Shown here one piece after another: positions 36,594 through 48,800 of a stretch of DNA of 64,000 nucleotides (the first letter of the stretch is position 1; each line of letters begins with the position of its first letter). Below the pieces are notes generated by a model. It ran no database searches, had not been told where the DNA came from, and was given only the letters and a program-made list of their open reading frames with translations. The position numbers and the translations under genes were made by a program. The DNA is taken from the NCBI GenBank assembly GCA_023362775.1, contig JALMGJ010000026.1, forward strand, positions 2,211,501-2,275,500, written 5' to 3'. This DNA comes from Charina bottae. Its lineage: Eukaryota > Chordata > Lepidosauria > Squamata > Charinaidae.

Positions 36594-37133
36594 CCGAAAC
36601 ATTTAACCAAGAAAAGACTGTTCATCCTTCCAGCTTCCTGCAATCAGAAAGTTAAAGCGGGGAAAAAAGGGGGGAAGCCCTTCCAAAAACTCATCTTCCT
36701 TCCAAGGTATGAGTCCTAATTCCCAATAAATTCCTTCCAGGAAATAGCAGCTACCCACGTTGCAGGAATATTTTACAAGCAACATTCCTGCCCGTCAGGC
36801 AGAATTTACGGCCGTCTATCTAAGCTTGAACCTGTCTTCCTGATTCGGGATCCGCCGGCTGCTATGCTATACAGAATGTTCGAAATATTCCAATTGCTTA
36901 AGAAACAGTTTCGGAAAGTTTGCAGCGCAGCATCTGTGAAGGGAGGGAGAGTCAGTCTGGCCGGGAGCAGCGCTTCTCCCTGGTTGGTTAGCAACAACCC
37001 AGGAGACTTTGCTGATACGGTATTTATTTAAGCTGTTTTTAGATTTATATTTTGCAAAAAGAGTCCTGGGTGATGAAGACATGACTTTTCCTGTACTTTT
37101 AGTACTTACGCACCATTTTTCAAATATCTAGAC

Positions 37134-37235
37134 CAGTGTTTCTCAGCCTCAGCAACTTTAGGGCGTGCGGACTTCAACTCCCAGAATTCCCCAGCCAGCC
37201 ACGCTCAGCAAAGTTGCTGAGGTTGAGAAACACTG
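37134..37235. mobile_element. Palindromic hAT-like MITE (short)
   Basis: CAGTGTTTCTCAGCC to GGTTGAGAAACACTG; flanks ATCTAGAC and ATCTAGAT (7 of 8 identical). Confidence 0.87.
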
Positions 37236-37289
37236 ATCTAGATATTCTCAGCTGCAGATCTCCAAGGAAAGTTGATTCTCAAGAATGGT

Positions 37290-37384
37290 TTCTGCAGGAT
37301 TCCTGCCTTGGGCAGGGGGCTCGACTAGAAGACCTCCAAGATCCCTCCCAACCCTATGATTCTACGATTCTACGATTCTACGCG
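37290..37384 (+). mobile_element. CR1 LINE 3' end
   Basis: CTTGGGCAGGGGGCTCGACT, then GACCTCCAAGATCCCTCCCA and ATGATTCTACGATTCTACG: the typical CR1 3' UTR end with an 8 bp terminal microsatellite. Confidence 0.85.
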
Positions 37385-37678
37385 TAGGAACACAGAAGCT
37401 GCACACCAGGAGACCATTTGTGAGCAGGGCTGCAAATTAACACACAGTAGATCCATGTTTTCAGATCTTTCTGGTAAAGTGAGTCTTTTTCCCCCCAAAA
37501 ACGATGTGTTTCCTACAAAATAGGAAATGAATGAAAAAGAGAACTTCTACATATTTGGAAGGCACCAAGTTGGAGAATCCCGTGCAGATGAATAGTTTGA
37601 CCGCATGTTCCTAATATAAAACGCTGTTTTTGTCCCACTTGGTGGTTGCAGAACCTTCGAAATAAGAACCCACAGTTG

Positions 37679-38210
37679 ATGGCTGTTGTGGGTCTTCCGG
37701 GCTGTGTGGCCGTGTTCTGGAAATTGTGGTTCCTAACGTTTCGCCAGCATCTGTGGCCAGCATCTTCAGAGGGCAGGAGCACAGACAGAAGCAAAATTTC
37801 TGTGCCCCAGCACAGTTACAATAAAAAAGAAGAAAGTCTAAAAATTAGCAAAACCTGGCTACCAGTCCTGAAAAACACAGCCTGCAAAAGGTCAACGAAC
37901 TCAGTCCAACCACCAGGACATGGGAATACTTCTCACAATGAACATGCTAGTCACGCTCATCAGCCACTCGTTAACATTTCAACACAACAAAAAAACCCAC
38001 TTAATCTCCTATAACTTAGCTCTATAAATAGAAAACAAACAAAACATTGCCACTCTACCTGGGCACAGAGATTTCGCTTCTGTCTGTGCTCCTGCCCTCT
38101 GAAGGCCACAGACGCTGGCGAAACGTTAGGAACCACAATTTCCAGAACACGGCCACACAGCCCGGAAGACCCACAACAGCCATCGAACTCCGGCCGTGAA
38201 AGCCTTTGAC
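37679..38210. mobile_element. Foldback retroelement (probably Penelope-like) with hammerhead-like core
   Basis: Inverted arms (about 37,679-37,815 and 38,050-38,184) flank a unique 235 bp centre. The insertion is bracketed by a 12 bp direct repeat AACCCACAGTTG (37,667-37,678; 38,211-38,222). The left arm carries, on the minus strand, CTGAAGA (37,769-37,763), a hairpin and GAAAC (37,742-37,738). The right arm copy at 38,099 has lost several bases after CTGAAG. Length of the target duplication fits target-primed retrotransposition, not a DNA transposon. Confidence 0.75.
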
Positions 38211-38727
38211 AACCCACAGTTGCTTTTCCTTTTCCTTTCCTCCCTCCTCCTCCGGATTCCTTTTATGTCGTGACTTTTATGTCAATCCTTTCCGATTCTA
38301 CCGGTTGTGCAGCAGAGACCAATGGTACAGCAATTACATGCCGTCACTTCCTCACCCCATGAAACCTTGAAATGATCTCTGATTTGAGGGTACAGGCACA
38401 GGAACCCCCAAGATTGCAATTGTTCTGTTGTGGCACTCTTGGGAAAAAGTGGAGACAAAGGCGCCACACCCTGGTTTGTTCCCCTGGAAAGAAGCCTCTG
38501 GCCCGGGCGGGACGCCTGCCGAGATGACTCACAATGTACACACAAGAGAGAGCCTGAACTGACGTTTTTGCAACCACAAAGCCAAAAGAAAAAAAAAGAA
38601 TGAACATCAGAAAATAGAACCTGCAATCATTACTGTTTTTGTTGCTATGTATGATGTTTACTTAGCTGTTACACTCCTATTGTGCCCTTGTCTTAGGTGA
38701 TTAATGCAGCTTACAGGATCCCCTGTA

Positions 38728-39138
38728 CAGGTAGTCCTCACTTAACAACCCTTCGTTTAGTGACGGTTCAGACTTACGACGGTGCTGAAAAAAAGCGACT
38801 TACAACCGGTACTCACACTTATGACCCTCGCAGCGTCCCCATGGTCACGTGATCTTGATTTGGACGCTTGGCAACCAGTTCGCATTTATGACCGTCGCAG
38901 CATCTCATGGTCACATGATCGATATTTTCTACGTTCCTGGCCAGCCTCTAGCAAGCAAAATCAATGGGGAACCGCGTGATTCACTTAATGACCACGTGGC
39001 TCGCTTAACCCCCACGGTGATTCGCTTAACGACTGCCACAAAAAGGGTCATAAAATCAGGTCAGATTCACTTAAGGACCACTTCACTTAGCAACCGAAAT
39101 TCCGGTCCCAATTGTGGTCATTAAGCGAGGACTACCTG
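38728..39138. mobile_element. Tigger/pogo-like non-autonomous DNA transposon
   Basis: TA|CAGGTAGTCCTCACTTAAC start and GCGAGGACTACCTG|TA end. Confidence 0.82.
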
Positions 39139-40409
39139 TATTCCTGTTTATCCTCACAACAATCCTGCAAGGTAGGTTAGGGTCTGGCTATAGGTCGTCC
39201 ACCAATCTTCACATTAAGGGCTTGAGCCTTAATATTTGCCCTCTTCGCTTCGCCTGGGAACCACCAGTAAGAGAAGTGCCCAAAGGAGTCACCAGCTACC
39301 TTATGAGAAATTCCTTCCCTCTCACATTTCTCCATAAATCACACCTCCAGGTGCAGCTTTCTGATTGGGAAGGAGCCAGCTAAAGTTGCGAAAGAGGAGC
39401 ATTCTCTAAAAATCAGTCATTCAGTCGATGCAGAAGAATTTCTTGCCTCCTCCCTTCCCCTGATAGAAGAAAACTGGATGGCAGGAATGCTCGAGCAGTG
39501 ACTCACACCGGTCTGCAACGGTCAGCCCCTTCGACGAACCCAACCGGAATCCAGAATTCTTTTCTGAACGGATTTTGCTCAGCGTACAAGCCCTTTTTCA
39601 TGCCGCGGTTTGGATATTCCCGAGACCTGCTTAAAAGGCTTTCTGGGTGAAAAAACTTGTAACTTCCTCCAAGTTTCTTGGTCACAGTTATGTTAAATGA
39701 GTGTTCTCGGCTGCTACGTTATTTTACGTTATTCCTGTTGTTTCTACCATGTTTTTTCTTGTTTTTCACTGTTAACCGCCCAGTCATGCATATGAGATGG
39801 GCGGCCGTATAAATGTGTTAAATAAATAAATCCATACATAAATTGCCTTCTGTTGATTGTCAGCTCAAATTCCCATTTTGCCACTCCCACGCACAGTGGA
39901 GCCTGTGGTCAACCGACGCACCCACGGAAACCAGAGCAAGCTGCGTCCCACAGAGACAGCCACGTAGGAACTGTGATAAAATTTGCTCCCTGCAAATTTA
40001 ATTGTCTGCAGAAGCTTCTTCCTAGCTATCGTTCAAAGAGGTGGCAACTCTTCCCCTTGACCAAGATTGCTAACCACACTTTTAAGCAATCTCCTCGAAG
40101 CCAGTGGTTACCTGTAGCTTAATGCAACCAAGGTGCACGGTTGTCACAATTGCCCCCCTCCCCTCAGTAGCTCAGAGCTTTCCCCAAAGATGGACTCCAG
40201 AGATGTTGGACTTCAAGTCCCATAATCCCTAGCCAGAGCATCCAATGGGGATGAGGGCAACAGCTGGACCCAGCAGGAAGACACTGCCTGGAAGGATGAC
40301 TTAGGTTAGCCATAGATTCTTCCTTTCTTGTAAGACGCCTTGTTCCATCACTCCACATCCTGTGCTTTCCTATCTGAAAAAGGGCCCCTTCTGAGAAATA
40401 CATTATGTA
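39139..40409. other. First-intron stretch, mostly unrecognised, with a short LINE tail
   Basis: A LINE-like 3' tail (TTAACCGCCCAGTCATGCAT, ATGGGCGGCCGTATAAAT, AAATAAATAAAT) lies at about 39,768-39,830. A degraded palindrome-like TTGGACTTCAAGTCCCATAA segment is at 40.2 kb. No exon is visible. Confidence 0.6.
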
Positions 40410-40560
40410 AAGACCCAGCTCTCTGGGGAAGGCTCTGATGCTGGAAAGGCGGAAGGAAAGAGAAGAAGAGGACGACCAGCAGCAAGGTGGAGGGACTCAG
40501 TTACGGCTGCAGTGGGCCCACCGTTGGAAGAGCTGAAGGCCTGCAGAGGAGGCGACCATT
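40410..40560 (+). mobile_element. RTE/BovB-like LINE fragment
   Basis: Encodes a short piece resembling KALMLGKAEGKRRRGRPAAR, the basic region just before the ORF2 C-terminus, then WRDSVTAAVGPPLEELK. Confidence 0.65.
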
Positions 40561-41023
40561 TGTGCAAAAACGGGCCCTCGGATCAAATCAACGCAAGGCC
40601 AATTTCCTTCAACAACCTTCCTGGGTTTAACTGAAAAGCCAGAGAAGCTGCAGAAATCTGGGGAACCAGCAGGGCAAGGACAGAGTTAATTCATACCCAC
40701 TCCTTGCCTGGCTACTTAATTCCAAATAAAGGCCAAGACAATTCTCCAGCGTTTGACAGCTTCCTAAATTGCCCCCAAATCTTCCCCAGGTCTTCCCTTG
40801 TAACTGACTTAGGGGGGGGGGGCTGTGAGAGAAGGAGAGAAGCTGCTGATGCCGGTACAGAGATGACATTTGCATGCACACGCTTGGCACTGATTAAGCC
40901 CCAAAGTGTCCCACGCCACCTGGGAGAATTTCACCAACGGTCTTCCACCCTTTGGAAAACTTTTCTGAAAGGCTGCTCATTTTCTGGTAGGGAAAAATGC
41001 AGGGAAATTTCCTCTGGGTGTCA
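40561..41023. other. First-intron stretch without recognised feature
   Basis: Includes a G10 run at about 40,811. No exon or repeat recognised. Confidence 0.5.
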
Positions 41024-41110
41024 TATTTATGTATTTATTTATTATTCAAATTTATATGACCGCCCATCTCCCCCAACGGGAGATATATAATAGTATATAT
41101 AATAGTAATA
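41024..41110 (-). mobile_element. Short LINE tail, minus orientation
   Basis: TATTTATTTATTATTCAAAT, then GACCGCCCATCTCCCCC: the reverse complement of the LINE tail at 23.2 kb. Confidence 0.65.
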
Positions 41111-41629
41111 GGAACAATAATAATATAATTCCCTACCCCCCCCCAAATGAGTTATGGCTCCTGAGTTTAGCGCCAGCTGGTGCATGGCCTTGGCAGAACT
41201 TAGCCCATTTAGTGAAGTTAGAGCCTGCAAAATATTTGTTTGTCCCGAGCAATGAAAGAGGAGACCGGCTACCCCGGAAAGCTATGTCAATCGCTGGGCT
41301 TCGTGCCCCTCGTTTCTATTCGTGGGACGGCCGCGTGTTTCGCCTGCCCTGTATTTTTAGAACCGTCAGCGTTGTCTGGCAAATGGGGAGCCATGCAGGT
41401 TTTCCTGGGAGAGCTAAACTGTTATGGGGAAGGGAGGCTGAGAAGCAAGAACGACCAAAACTTTGCCCCAAAGTTGCCGATGGGACCAGGCAGGATCAGC
41501 GAGACAAAATAGAGAGCTTTGGGGCAACGCAAGCATGATCCGGTCTTTGCAAAAAGGGACCTTCCTTCTGGATTTGCAAGAGGCAATGGGAAAAGCTCGC
41601 ACAACCCCACACACACTCACAGTCCAACC
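41111..41629. other. First-intron stretch without recognised feature
   Basis: No repeat or exon that I can name. Confidence 0.5.
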
Positions 41630-41764
41630 CAGTGTTTCTCAACCTTGGCCACTTTAAGATGTGTGGACTTCAACTCCCAGAATTCCCTAGCCAGCAAGGC
41701 TGGCTGGGGAATTCTGGGAGTTGAAGTCCACACATCTTAAAGTGGCCAGGCTTGAGAAACACTG
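41630..41764. mobile_element. Palindromic hAT-like MITE
   Basis: Near-perfect 60 bp arms with CAGTG and CACTG ends and ACTTTAAGATGTGTGGACTT subterminal sequence. No matching 8 bp flank is visible. Confidence 0.86.
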
Positions 41765-43608
41765 GTTTAAATCCATTGTGTAAATGCAGCTGCTGGGACT
41801 TCAATAGGTTAAATGCGTCGCGGGGATACAACTGCAAACATTCTCATTTCCATGTTCCTAGCTCCAGTAGCAACATCATTTCCCCCCTTTCGCCAAAAAA
41901 AAAGCAGGAATTCTGGATAAATAAATGCCACGCTGCTGGACACATCTCACTGCTCATCCCATCTGAAGGGAGGTTCTTTTTCACCAAAAGCAAAGCAGAA
42001 GACCTCGAAATGTGATGGGGAGGGCGCAACCCCGTGACATCTTCCATGGGGTGGATACCCACTTTAATGCCCTGTTGGCGATAACCAGGAAGGGATTAAG
42101 CTGTAAAACCCAGCACCAAAATGCTTAAATAAGTGGCGTGGTTGAGAAGTAAAATAATGCCTTCCAAAAAAAATATATATGGTAAAACATTTCAGATTTG
42201 CTTCTTGGGAACAAGGCAAGGGAGAACGAACACAGGGATTTATCAAATGACATGCTGGTGGGGTTCACACAACCCCCTTTCGTTGGTCTGAAGAATTTAG
42301 GGAGCCCTAAACTTACCTATCGCTAACGGGCTGGGCCTGCACCACGTGCTAAGAGACAGAAAAATGAAACCAAGGTTAAAGCTAACCAAGTTTTGTTTGC
42401 TTGGCAAAGGGAACCCCAGATCTTTCCCTGATTTGGTGAAACATATTTAACCTAGAGTCAGAAAGGGTGGAAGAGTGAGTTAGCAGATGTAAAAAAAAGT
42501 CCCAGAGAGAGAACTGAAGGATGAAGCTGGTCCCTTATGAAGAGAAACGGCTACATCTGGTTAGGGGGGGATAATACAGAAAGAACAGGGCTGACAAGGA
42601 TATTACAACATGGGAGAAAAAGTGAGAAAGAATGCACGTTTCTCCCTTCTCATAATATCAGAGCCCAGGTTTTTCCAGGAAAAGTTGGAAACATCACTTT
42701 TTCACTCAGCACATAATTCATCTGCGGAACACACTGCCACAGGATGTTGTGATGGAGCCCCAACCCAGCTGGAAAGGCAATCTTGTTTGGGAGTTTCCCA
42801 AGAAGATCAGGGAAGCCAAGAGAAGAAAACTCTGAACATGTTCAAATGGTACATCGGCGCAGGGCCCCTTGGTATGAAAGTTTGGCCCCGTTACAGGATC
42901 CCACCTTGCAGAGGTTGGGGTATCTGGGATGTGTTTGTGAGCACCATCGCAAGCAAAAGCAATCATCCCTTTATCCTGGCAGAACATTTGTAACTGTTCA
43001 TGTGTACTATGCAATGGCAGGCGGAGAAAGTTGCACTCCAGAAAGAACAGAACACAAAAGGAGAGGCTGCATTAGCAGAACAAGGGCTGCCCTTCCAGTT
43101 AATTCTCCGTATCAGCAGCGGACCTGGTGACACAATTGCAAAAACATCAGTGAGCTCAGGTGACAGAGGCAAACCACGGGGGAAAAATTCAGAGAAAATG
43201 GCTGAAGCTGCACATTTGCAAATGTTGGTTGCTTTTTCTAGAAAGGTGGGGGGCAATTTTTTCCTCGATTGATCGCTTGGATGAAATTTCTGCTCACCCC
43301 AGGCGATCAGGCAAAGGCTTCTGCACAACACCTCTTCAATCGCGATCGGAAAAATGTGCAAAGAAGACTGTCTTATCGACACTGGCTTTGCAGATAAAAT
43401 GAAAATCATATGAGCTGTGTTCACACAACCCACTCGGCTCCGCTGGGGGATTTGGGTTTCAGCATCTTGGCAGGTTGTGCAAAACACCCTGTGAAGTCAT
43501 ACTGTGGCTTATCTACTGAGGCACTGCATGTTGTGTGAATCCAACTGTGGCGGTTTGCTCAGGGCCCAACTTGCCACTTTTTAAACAAGGGTCTTGGTAT
43601 GTTTAAAC
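41765..43608. other. First-intron stretch, mostly unrecognised
   Basis: At about 42,700-42,790 ATTCATCTGCGGAACACACT and CCACAGGATGTTGTGATGGA resemble a CR1-like LINE 3' region. The remainder has no identifiable exon or repeat. Confidence 0.5.
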
Positions 43609-43836
43609 CAGGGTTTCTCAACCTTGGCAACTTTAAGCTGTGTGGACTTCAACTCCCAGAATTCCTCAGCCAGAATTCCCCAAACCCTTGGCTTGGCTCT
43701 TCATCGTTGGGGACCAGCTTCTTAGGCTGGGAAGAACGTGGGCATCTTCTGGCTCAGTGCTTCTCAACCTTGGCCCCTTTAAGATGTGTGGACTTCAACT
43801 CCCAGAATTCTGAGGGGCCAAGGTTGAGAAACATTG
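43609..43836. mobile_element. Composite or nested palindromic hAT-like MITE
   Basis: A left half (43,609-43,683) and a complete-looking short copy (43,755-43,836) lie within flanks GTTTAAAC (43,601-43,608) and GTTTAAGC (43,837-43,844), 7 of 8 identical. This suggests one insertion followed by an internal insertion or duplication. Confidence 0.7.
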
Positions 43837-43848
43837 GTTTAAGCTGTC

Positions 43849-44244
43849 TATGAAGGTTCTCAGTCATCCAGGTGGAATTGTCTGTAGCTTGAATCATGTC
43901 AACTGGATTTCTATTTTCTCAGTGGAAACGTTTCGCTCCTTATCCAAGGAGCTTCTTCAGTCTGAGCAAAGTTGGTAAGGGAATCCTAAATATGTTTCTA
44001 GGTAGCTGTGTGACCTTACACCTGGGGTCATGGTTGATCTTAACGATCCTCCTTTAGATAATAAAAGGACTTAAAATAACATCTCAATATAACCATGACC
44101 CCAGGTGTAAGGTCACACAGCTACCTAGAAACACATTTAGGATTCCCTTACCAACTTTGCTCAGACTGAAGAAGCTCCTTGGATAAGGAGCGAAACGTTT
44201 CTACTGAGAAAATAGAAATCCAGTTGACATGATTCAAGCTACAG
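43849..44244. mobile_element. Foldback retroelement (probably Penelope-like) with two hammerhead-like cores
   Basis: Inverted arms of about 180 bp surround a 45 bp centre. An 18 bp direct repeat ACATTGGTTTAAGCTGTC flanks it (43,831-43,848; 44,245-44,262) and includes the end of the neighbouring hAT copy, so this inserted later. Each arm carries CTGAAGA-A-GCTCCTT-GGAT-AAGGAGC-GAAAC-GTTTC: plus strand at 44,166-44,200 and minus strand at 43,960-43,930. Confidence 0.78.
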
Positions 44245-44309
44245 ACATTGGTTTAAGCTGTCAAGAATAGCAAAGGAAGAGATGTACCAATCTAGAGGCA
44301 GGGTATCCA

Positions 44310-44442
44310 CAGGTTAGGGTCAAAAAAGTCAAGATGGCAGCCGTGACAGTGCAATTAAAGCTCTGGAACACACACAAAAAAGCAGCAGAGCTTTGATTGC
44401 GCTGTCACGGCCACCATCTTGACTTTTTTGACCCTAGCCTGC
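44310..44442. mobile_element. Palindromic DNA element of another family
   Basis: Arms of about 55 bp beginning CAGGTTAGGGTCAAAAAAGT and ending in the near reverse complement, TTTTTTGACCCTAGCCTG, around a short centre. No transposase; target duplication not resolved. Confidence 0.75.
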
Positions 44443-45717
44443 AGACACCTCTGTCCGGGACACAGCTGGATTGCATCATTTTATGGAACAATGCAAAGAG
44501 ATCAAATTCCTCTAATATCTGTGATGAAAATACTATTTTGTAGTTCAGTGGCTTCCCAGCTTTAGAGGCATACAGGTACATCAGAGCCTTGGGTTTCCTC
44601 TTGGAACCCCTAAATATCATTTTCTCACCTCTGAATTAGTTCACAGGCCAGATAACAAATCTGGGAATTGTAGGCCAAACTATTTATAGAATTCTACCCC
44701 AACACGTAACTACTTGAACAAATGAAAAATAATTTACTTCTCATGTTGCCTGAAGCCAGAATGGGGCCTTGTGGTTCCCAAACCTTGGCTTTAGATCTTG
44801 GCTTGTAAAGAAAGCACCAAGCCAAAGAGCTGATTCAACTGCGTTACCATTTTAAATTTTAATTTAATTTAATGGGTGAATTTGTGAGGCCACCTCCTTG
44901 TTAAACGGCTCACGGCAACATACAGGATAAGTTAACAGGGTAACCCACCCCAATTTTTAAGGTGACAAAGCAGAAGGGATTCAGTGTACAAAGGATTCAC
45001 ACCTGAGCTGCATTTAATTGATTTAATGTCGTATACATTTAATGTTAATTCAACCCATCTGCATTTTTCTGCTGGCTCATTTGAAGTTCCAGACCAGCAT
45101 AGTTCTCGGCTGACGAACTTTGCTGCAGTTTTTCAGCAGCAAACCTTGCTTTGTGAACTGGCTGTGTTCATTAACACACCTCTCGTTCAAAGAACAGCAA
45201 AATTCTCTGGAATCCTGGCTTATTGTGAACGTGAACTGTACATCAACAGAGGGATTTTTGCTGGGAAATCAGAACTTGGGATGGACATTTACTCTGATGC
45301 AACAGCACATCCCTATTTACGACCCCAAATAGCCTGGGTTTTTCTCATTTTTCTGCCAAGAGAAACCCATTAAATTGCTGGCAATTTTGCCTTGTCATTG
45401 CAACCTCGTGTTCTACGACCCATGGGATCTTCTCAGTTTTGACACACTGCCGGATAATGCATAAAAGACGCCCACCCAGATTACACCCACTTTTTGGCAC
45501 TGCTGCATTCATTTCAACAGCAGGCAGCATGATGTGAGCTGAAGAAAATGTCAGCATTTTTGGCAAAGGCTCGGCTTCTAGAAGAAGAATGGGTGGTGCA
45601 ATTCAGGGAGGGGTTAAGAGCTGGCAAATTTTACAAGAAGGATCCCAACTCATGATAAGCTGGATTTCACTTAGCTTGGTGCATGAACCCACTTGCCTGG
45701 ATTCGCACAATACACTA
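44443..45717. other. First-intron stretch without recognised feature
   Basis: The plus strand is open at 44,984-45,373 (129 codons) but shows no family motif or splice context. I treat it as chance. Confidence 0.5.
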
Positions 45718-45828
45718 ACTCCGTGTTTTTCAAACTTGGCAACTTGAAGATGAGTGGACTTCAACTCCCAGAATCCCCCAGCCAGCCAAGTCCACACATC
45801 TTCAAGTTGCCAAGTCTGAAAAACACTG
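45718..45828. mobile_element. Palindromic hAT-like MITE, diverged
   Basis: CCGTGTTTTTCAAACTTGGC to CAAGTCTGAAAAACACTG with the CTTCAACTCCCAGAATCCCC core. Confidence 0.78.
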
Positions 45829-48800
45829 CTTTAAAGGAAAGCTCAGAATCCAGGCCAGCTAAAGGCAGAATGCTGTATATTGTAATGCATCTTTTTGATG
45901 GATCACAGTCTTTAGAGCTCTAACTGCATTGACACCATGTGCCAGCTTTCTCCAAAAGAACAAAACCACTCCATTTCTCCATTGCAGGCAAAGAAGATTA
46001 TGAGGTAAGAGATAAGAGAAGATAAAAATCATGGCACCCCTAAACCAAAACTCCTTCCTAGGAGAACATGATGCTAAAAAAAAAAAAGGAATGTAAAAGG
46101 AAACACACTGCTAAGCCAAGGGGTGAGCAACCGGGGCACAACCCCGCAACCCCATCTATCTGTCTCTTAAAGAAAAAATCACCCAGCAAAATTAAGTAGC
46201 TTATTGCTGTTTTCCAAGGACACCACTGCTATTGTTGCTAACATCGATGCGACTCTACCAAATGGAATGTACTTATTTCGCACGGGAAACTGTTTCCAAA
46301 TTGTCAAGCCCCCTCCGCTGGTGCCATCGGTGCCAGTCATGGGCTTGTGGTGCCGAACACAAACCCATCACATTTGTCCACCAGGCACCGGCGCACGAGG
46401 CTCTCTTGGCACTCCTTTTCGATCCACACAGAAACTCCGTCCCTGAAGGAGTCTGGTCAGAAGAGAGGTTTCTGGCTGCCCGGCAACAGCTTCCAGCTCT
46501 GGGCTGTTCAACCTGCTGGGGAAGATTCCAGGAGGACAGGAGATCCTTCACCGGAGCTGATACTGCCAGCTCTGACTGGCAGGAGAGCCTCTCTCCCATC
46601 ACCTGATTATTTGAAACCAGTCGCGCCAGGAACCAAACGGAGGGTACAAATAAAGCAAATAAGACAAGCTCCACAAGCTTCTTCACCCCAACGGCTGCCT
46701 CGTTCAGGGCGTGCAAGTTTTCTGGGCCTCTGCAAAACACAGCTCTTTCCTTGCCCATATCGAAGATATACAAATGGCTTCCACGTTGCCCTCGGTTTAA
46801 GGCGTAGCCCATGGGCAAATCCAGCTCACGGTGGCATACAATGAGTAAGACTGTGGCTTAAGGTGCTGGGTGTACCTGGCACTGATACCTGATGTGTGAA
46901 AACCCAGGTCTGAAAGTGTGGCTTCCAAGCAGATTTCAAACACAGCCCCTATTTTTCTGCAAAACTACGAATCGCCCAATTTAACCACAATGCAAGTGTT
47001 AAAACTACGGTGCTGAAATCTTCACAACTGTCCTCTAAGGAAAGCTGCTGTTGTTGTCATTCCCTTTTTGCAGATGAAGTGGCTGTGGTCTGACCCTCAG
47101 CAGCCTGATTCACACACCTGGTTATTGAACTGACTGAATTCTCACAATGTAGTAATCCCTGCTTTGTGTGAAGTTCAACACTTCTGAAATCCTCTCCAAT
47201 CATCTGCTCCAAAAGAGACAGTGCTTGGACCAGATTACGGGGCAATTTCTGCAACTCACATCCATTTCTGCTTTTTGGGGGGGGGGGAACCAAGCGTGTC
47301 TTTCATCTCCTTGCAAACAAGCCCACCCCATCTAACCATGTTCTTTTACAAAGCATTTTCTTCAAGGCACACGCCAGGTTTTGTTGAGAGAGAGAGACTG
47401 AGTGGGAGAGAGAGCTGGTGGGGGTAGAAGTGGGTGGGGGGGGGGGAAGACCCTTTCTGGGGGGAATTTAAAATAGACACCATTTTAAACGCCAACCTCA
47501 CCATTCTGCACCAGGGAATAGAAAGGCAGGATTTCTTCCTCAGAGGTAATCAACCTTGATAGGGCCATTATTCAAACTTGAAAGGGGTATGGCAACAGAG
47601 AATAGTTTTTCCTATTTTGGTTTCATATCTGCGAAGGTCAAAGATGTGTTTCTGGCTTCCAAGCATGTGTGCGCAACATCACCAACAGTTCTTGCCCCCA
47701 CCCCCACCCCGCTTCCTATTGCTGCAAGGAAATGGCCCCACCCTTAAGGAAAACAGGGCTTCCTGCATGGGATGGATGGGGCCAATTCACACTGGCTTCT
47801 TTGCCTGATCAATGCCAAATGATACGAGCTGCCTTGAAATGCAGATTAGTAGACCAAGAGCTTGCCCAGAATGTCAATTTGGAGAAAAAAAGGTGCCCAA
47901 CAAGAAAAGGAGGAAACTGGAATGGGGGGTGGGGTGCAAAAGAAAATAAAGCGGGATGTCAAGAACAAAAGAAAGGAATTCCAAATAGGTTTCTCAAACC
48001 AATAGCAAAAATATATAGGCGGGGCTCACACCACATGCAAAACCGTTGAACCTTGTTCTTAAAACCACACAACAGCTATGCACAAGGAATGCGGTCTGCC
48101 CGAACCGAGAAACTGTATTCTGGCTTTGCATCCCAGCCAGGTTTGCCCATCAGACATAATATGGTTGGCGTGTCTGGTTTCGGCAAGAGAGCTTGCCAAA
48201 ATTGTACTGTGAGCCAGCAAAGACGTATGAAAGCCAGTACCCAAACCATCATTCAGTAGGAGCCAGATTGGCCCAATCAATCCTCCAAGGAAATGAGTCA
48301 GAAGTACAGAGTGGCTAAAAACACAAGGCGCTCTATGAGAGAACTCACTGCCAGACTTGGCAGCGCAGGAAATGACTCCCCGAAGCCAATTGGCTGCAGC
48401 ACCACAGCCACGCCTACTCCTGCTTGCTCGGCCAATGGAGACAGAGCCATTGACATAATGAAGCCTTGGGGTCAGAACATTCATTCAAGAGTTCAAAATC
48501 ATCATAATGGACACGTTTGCAAGTAATGTGTCTGTTTGGGAAAGCTGCGCACAGAAGTGACCAGATTTGGAGAAAAGTGTGACAAAATAAAGTGTACATT
48601 TGAATGCAAAGTTTAAAAAAAAAAAACCAAGTTCCACAAACTGAATTTGGCAGATTTGCAAAGATTAAAAAATAAGAGAAACTGACAGCTAGAGATTTGC
48701 TGATCCCCAGTTCGTGAGTTGGATATCTGCTTCTACTTCTGACTTTGCAAAACATGATGTTGGTTTAGGAGAATTCATTTCCCACTGCAGCCCCCCCAAA

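Noticed and set aside
46204..46844. Overlapping open frames on both strands
   Set aside because: No homology recognisable and no splice context; opposite-strand frames of equal length argue for chance.
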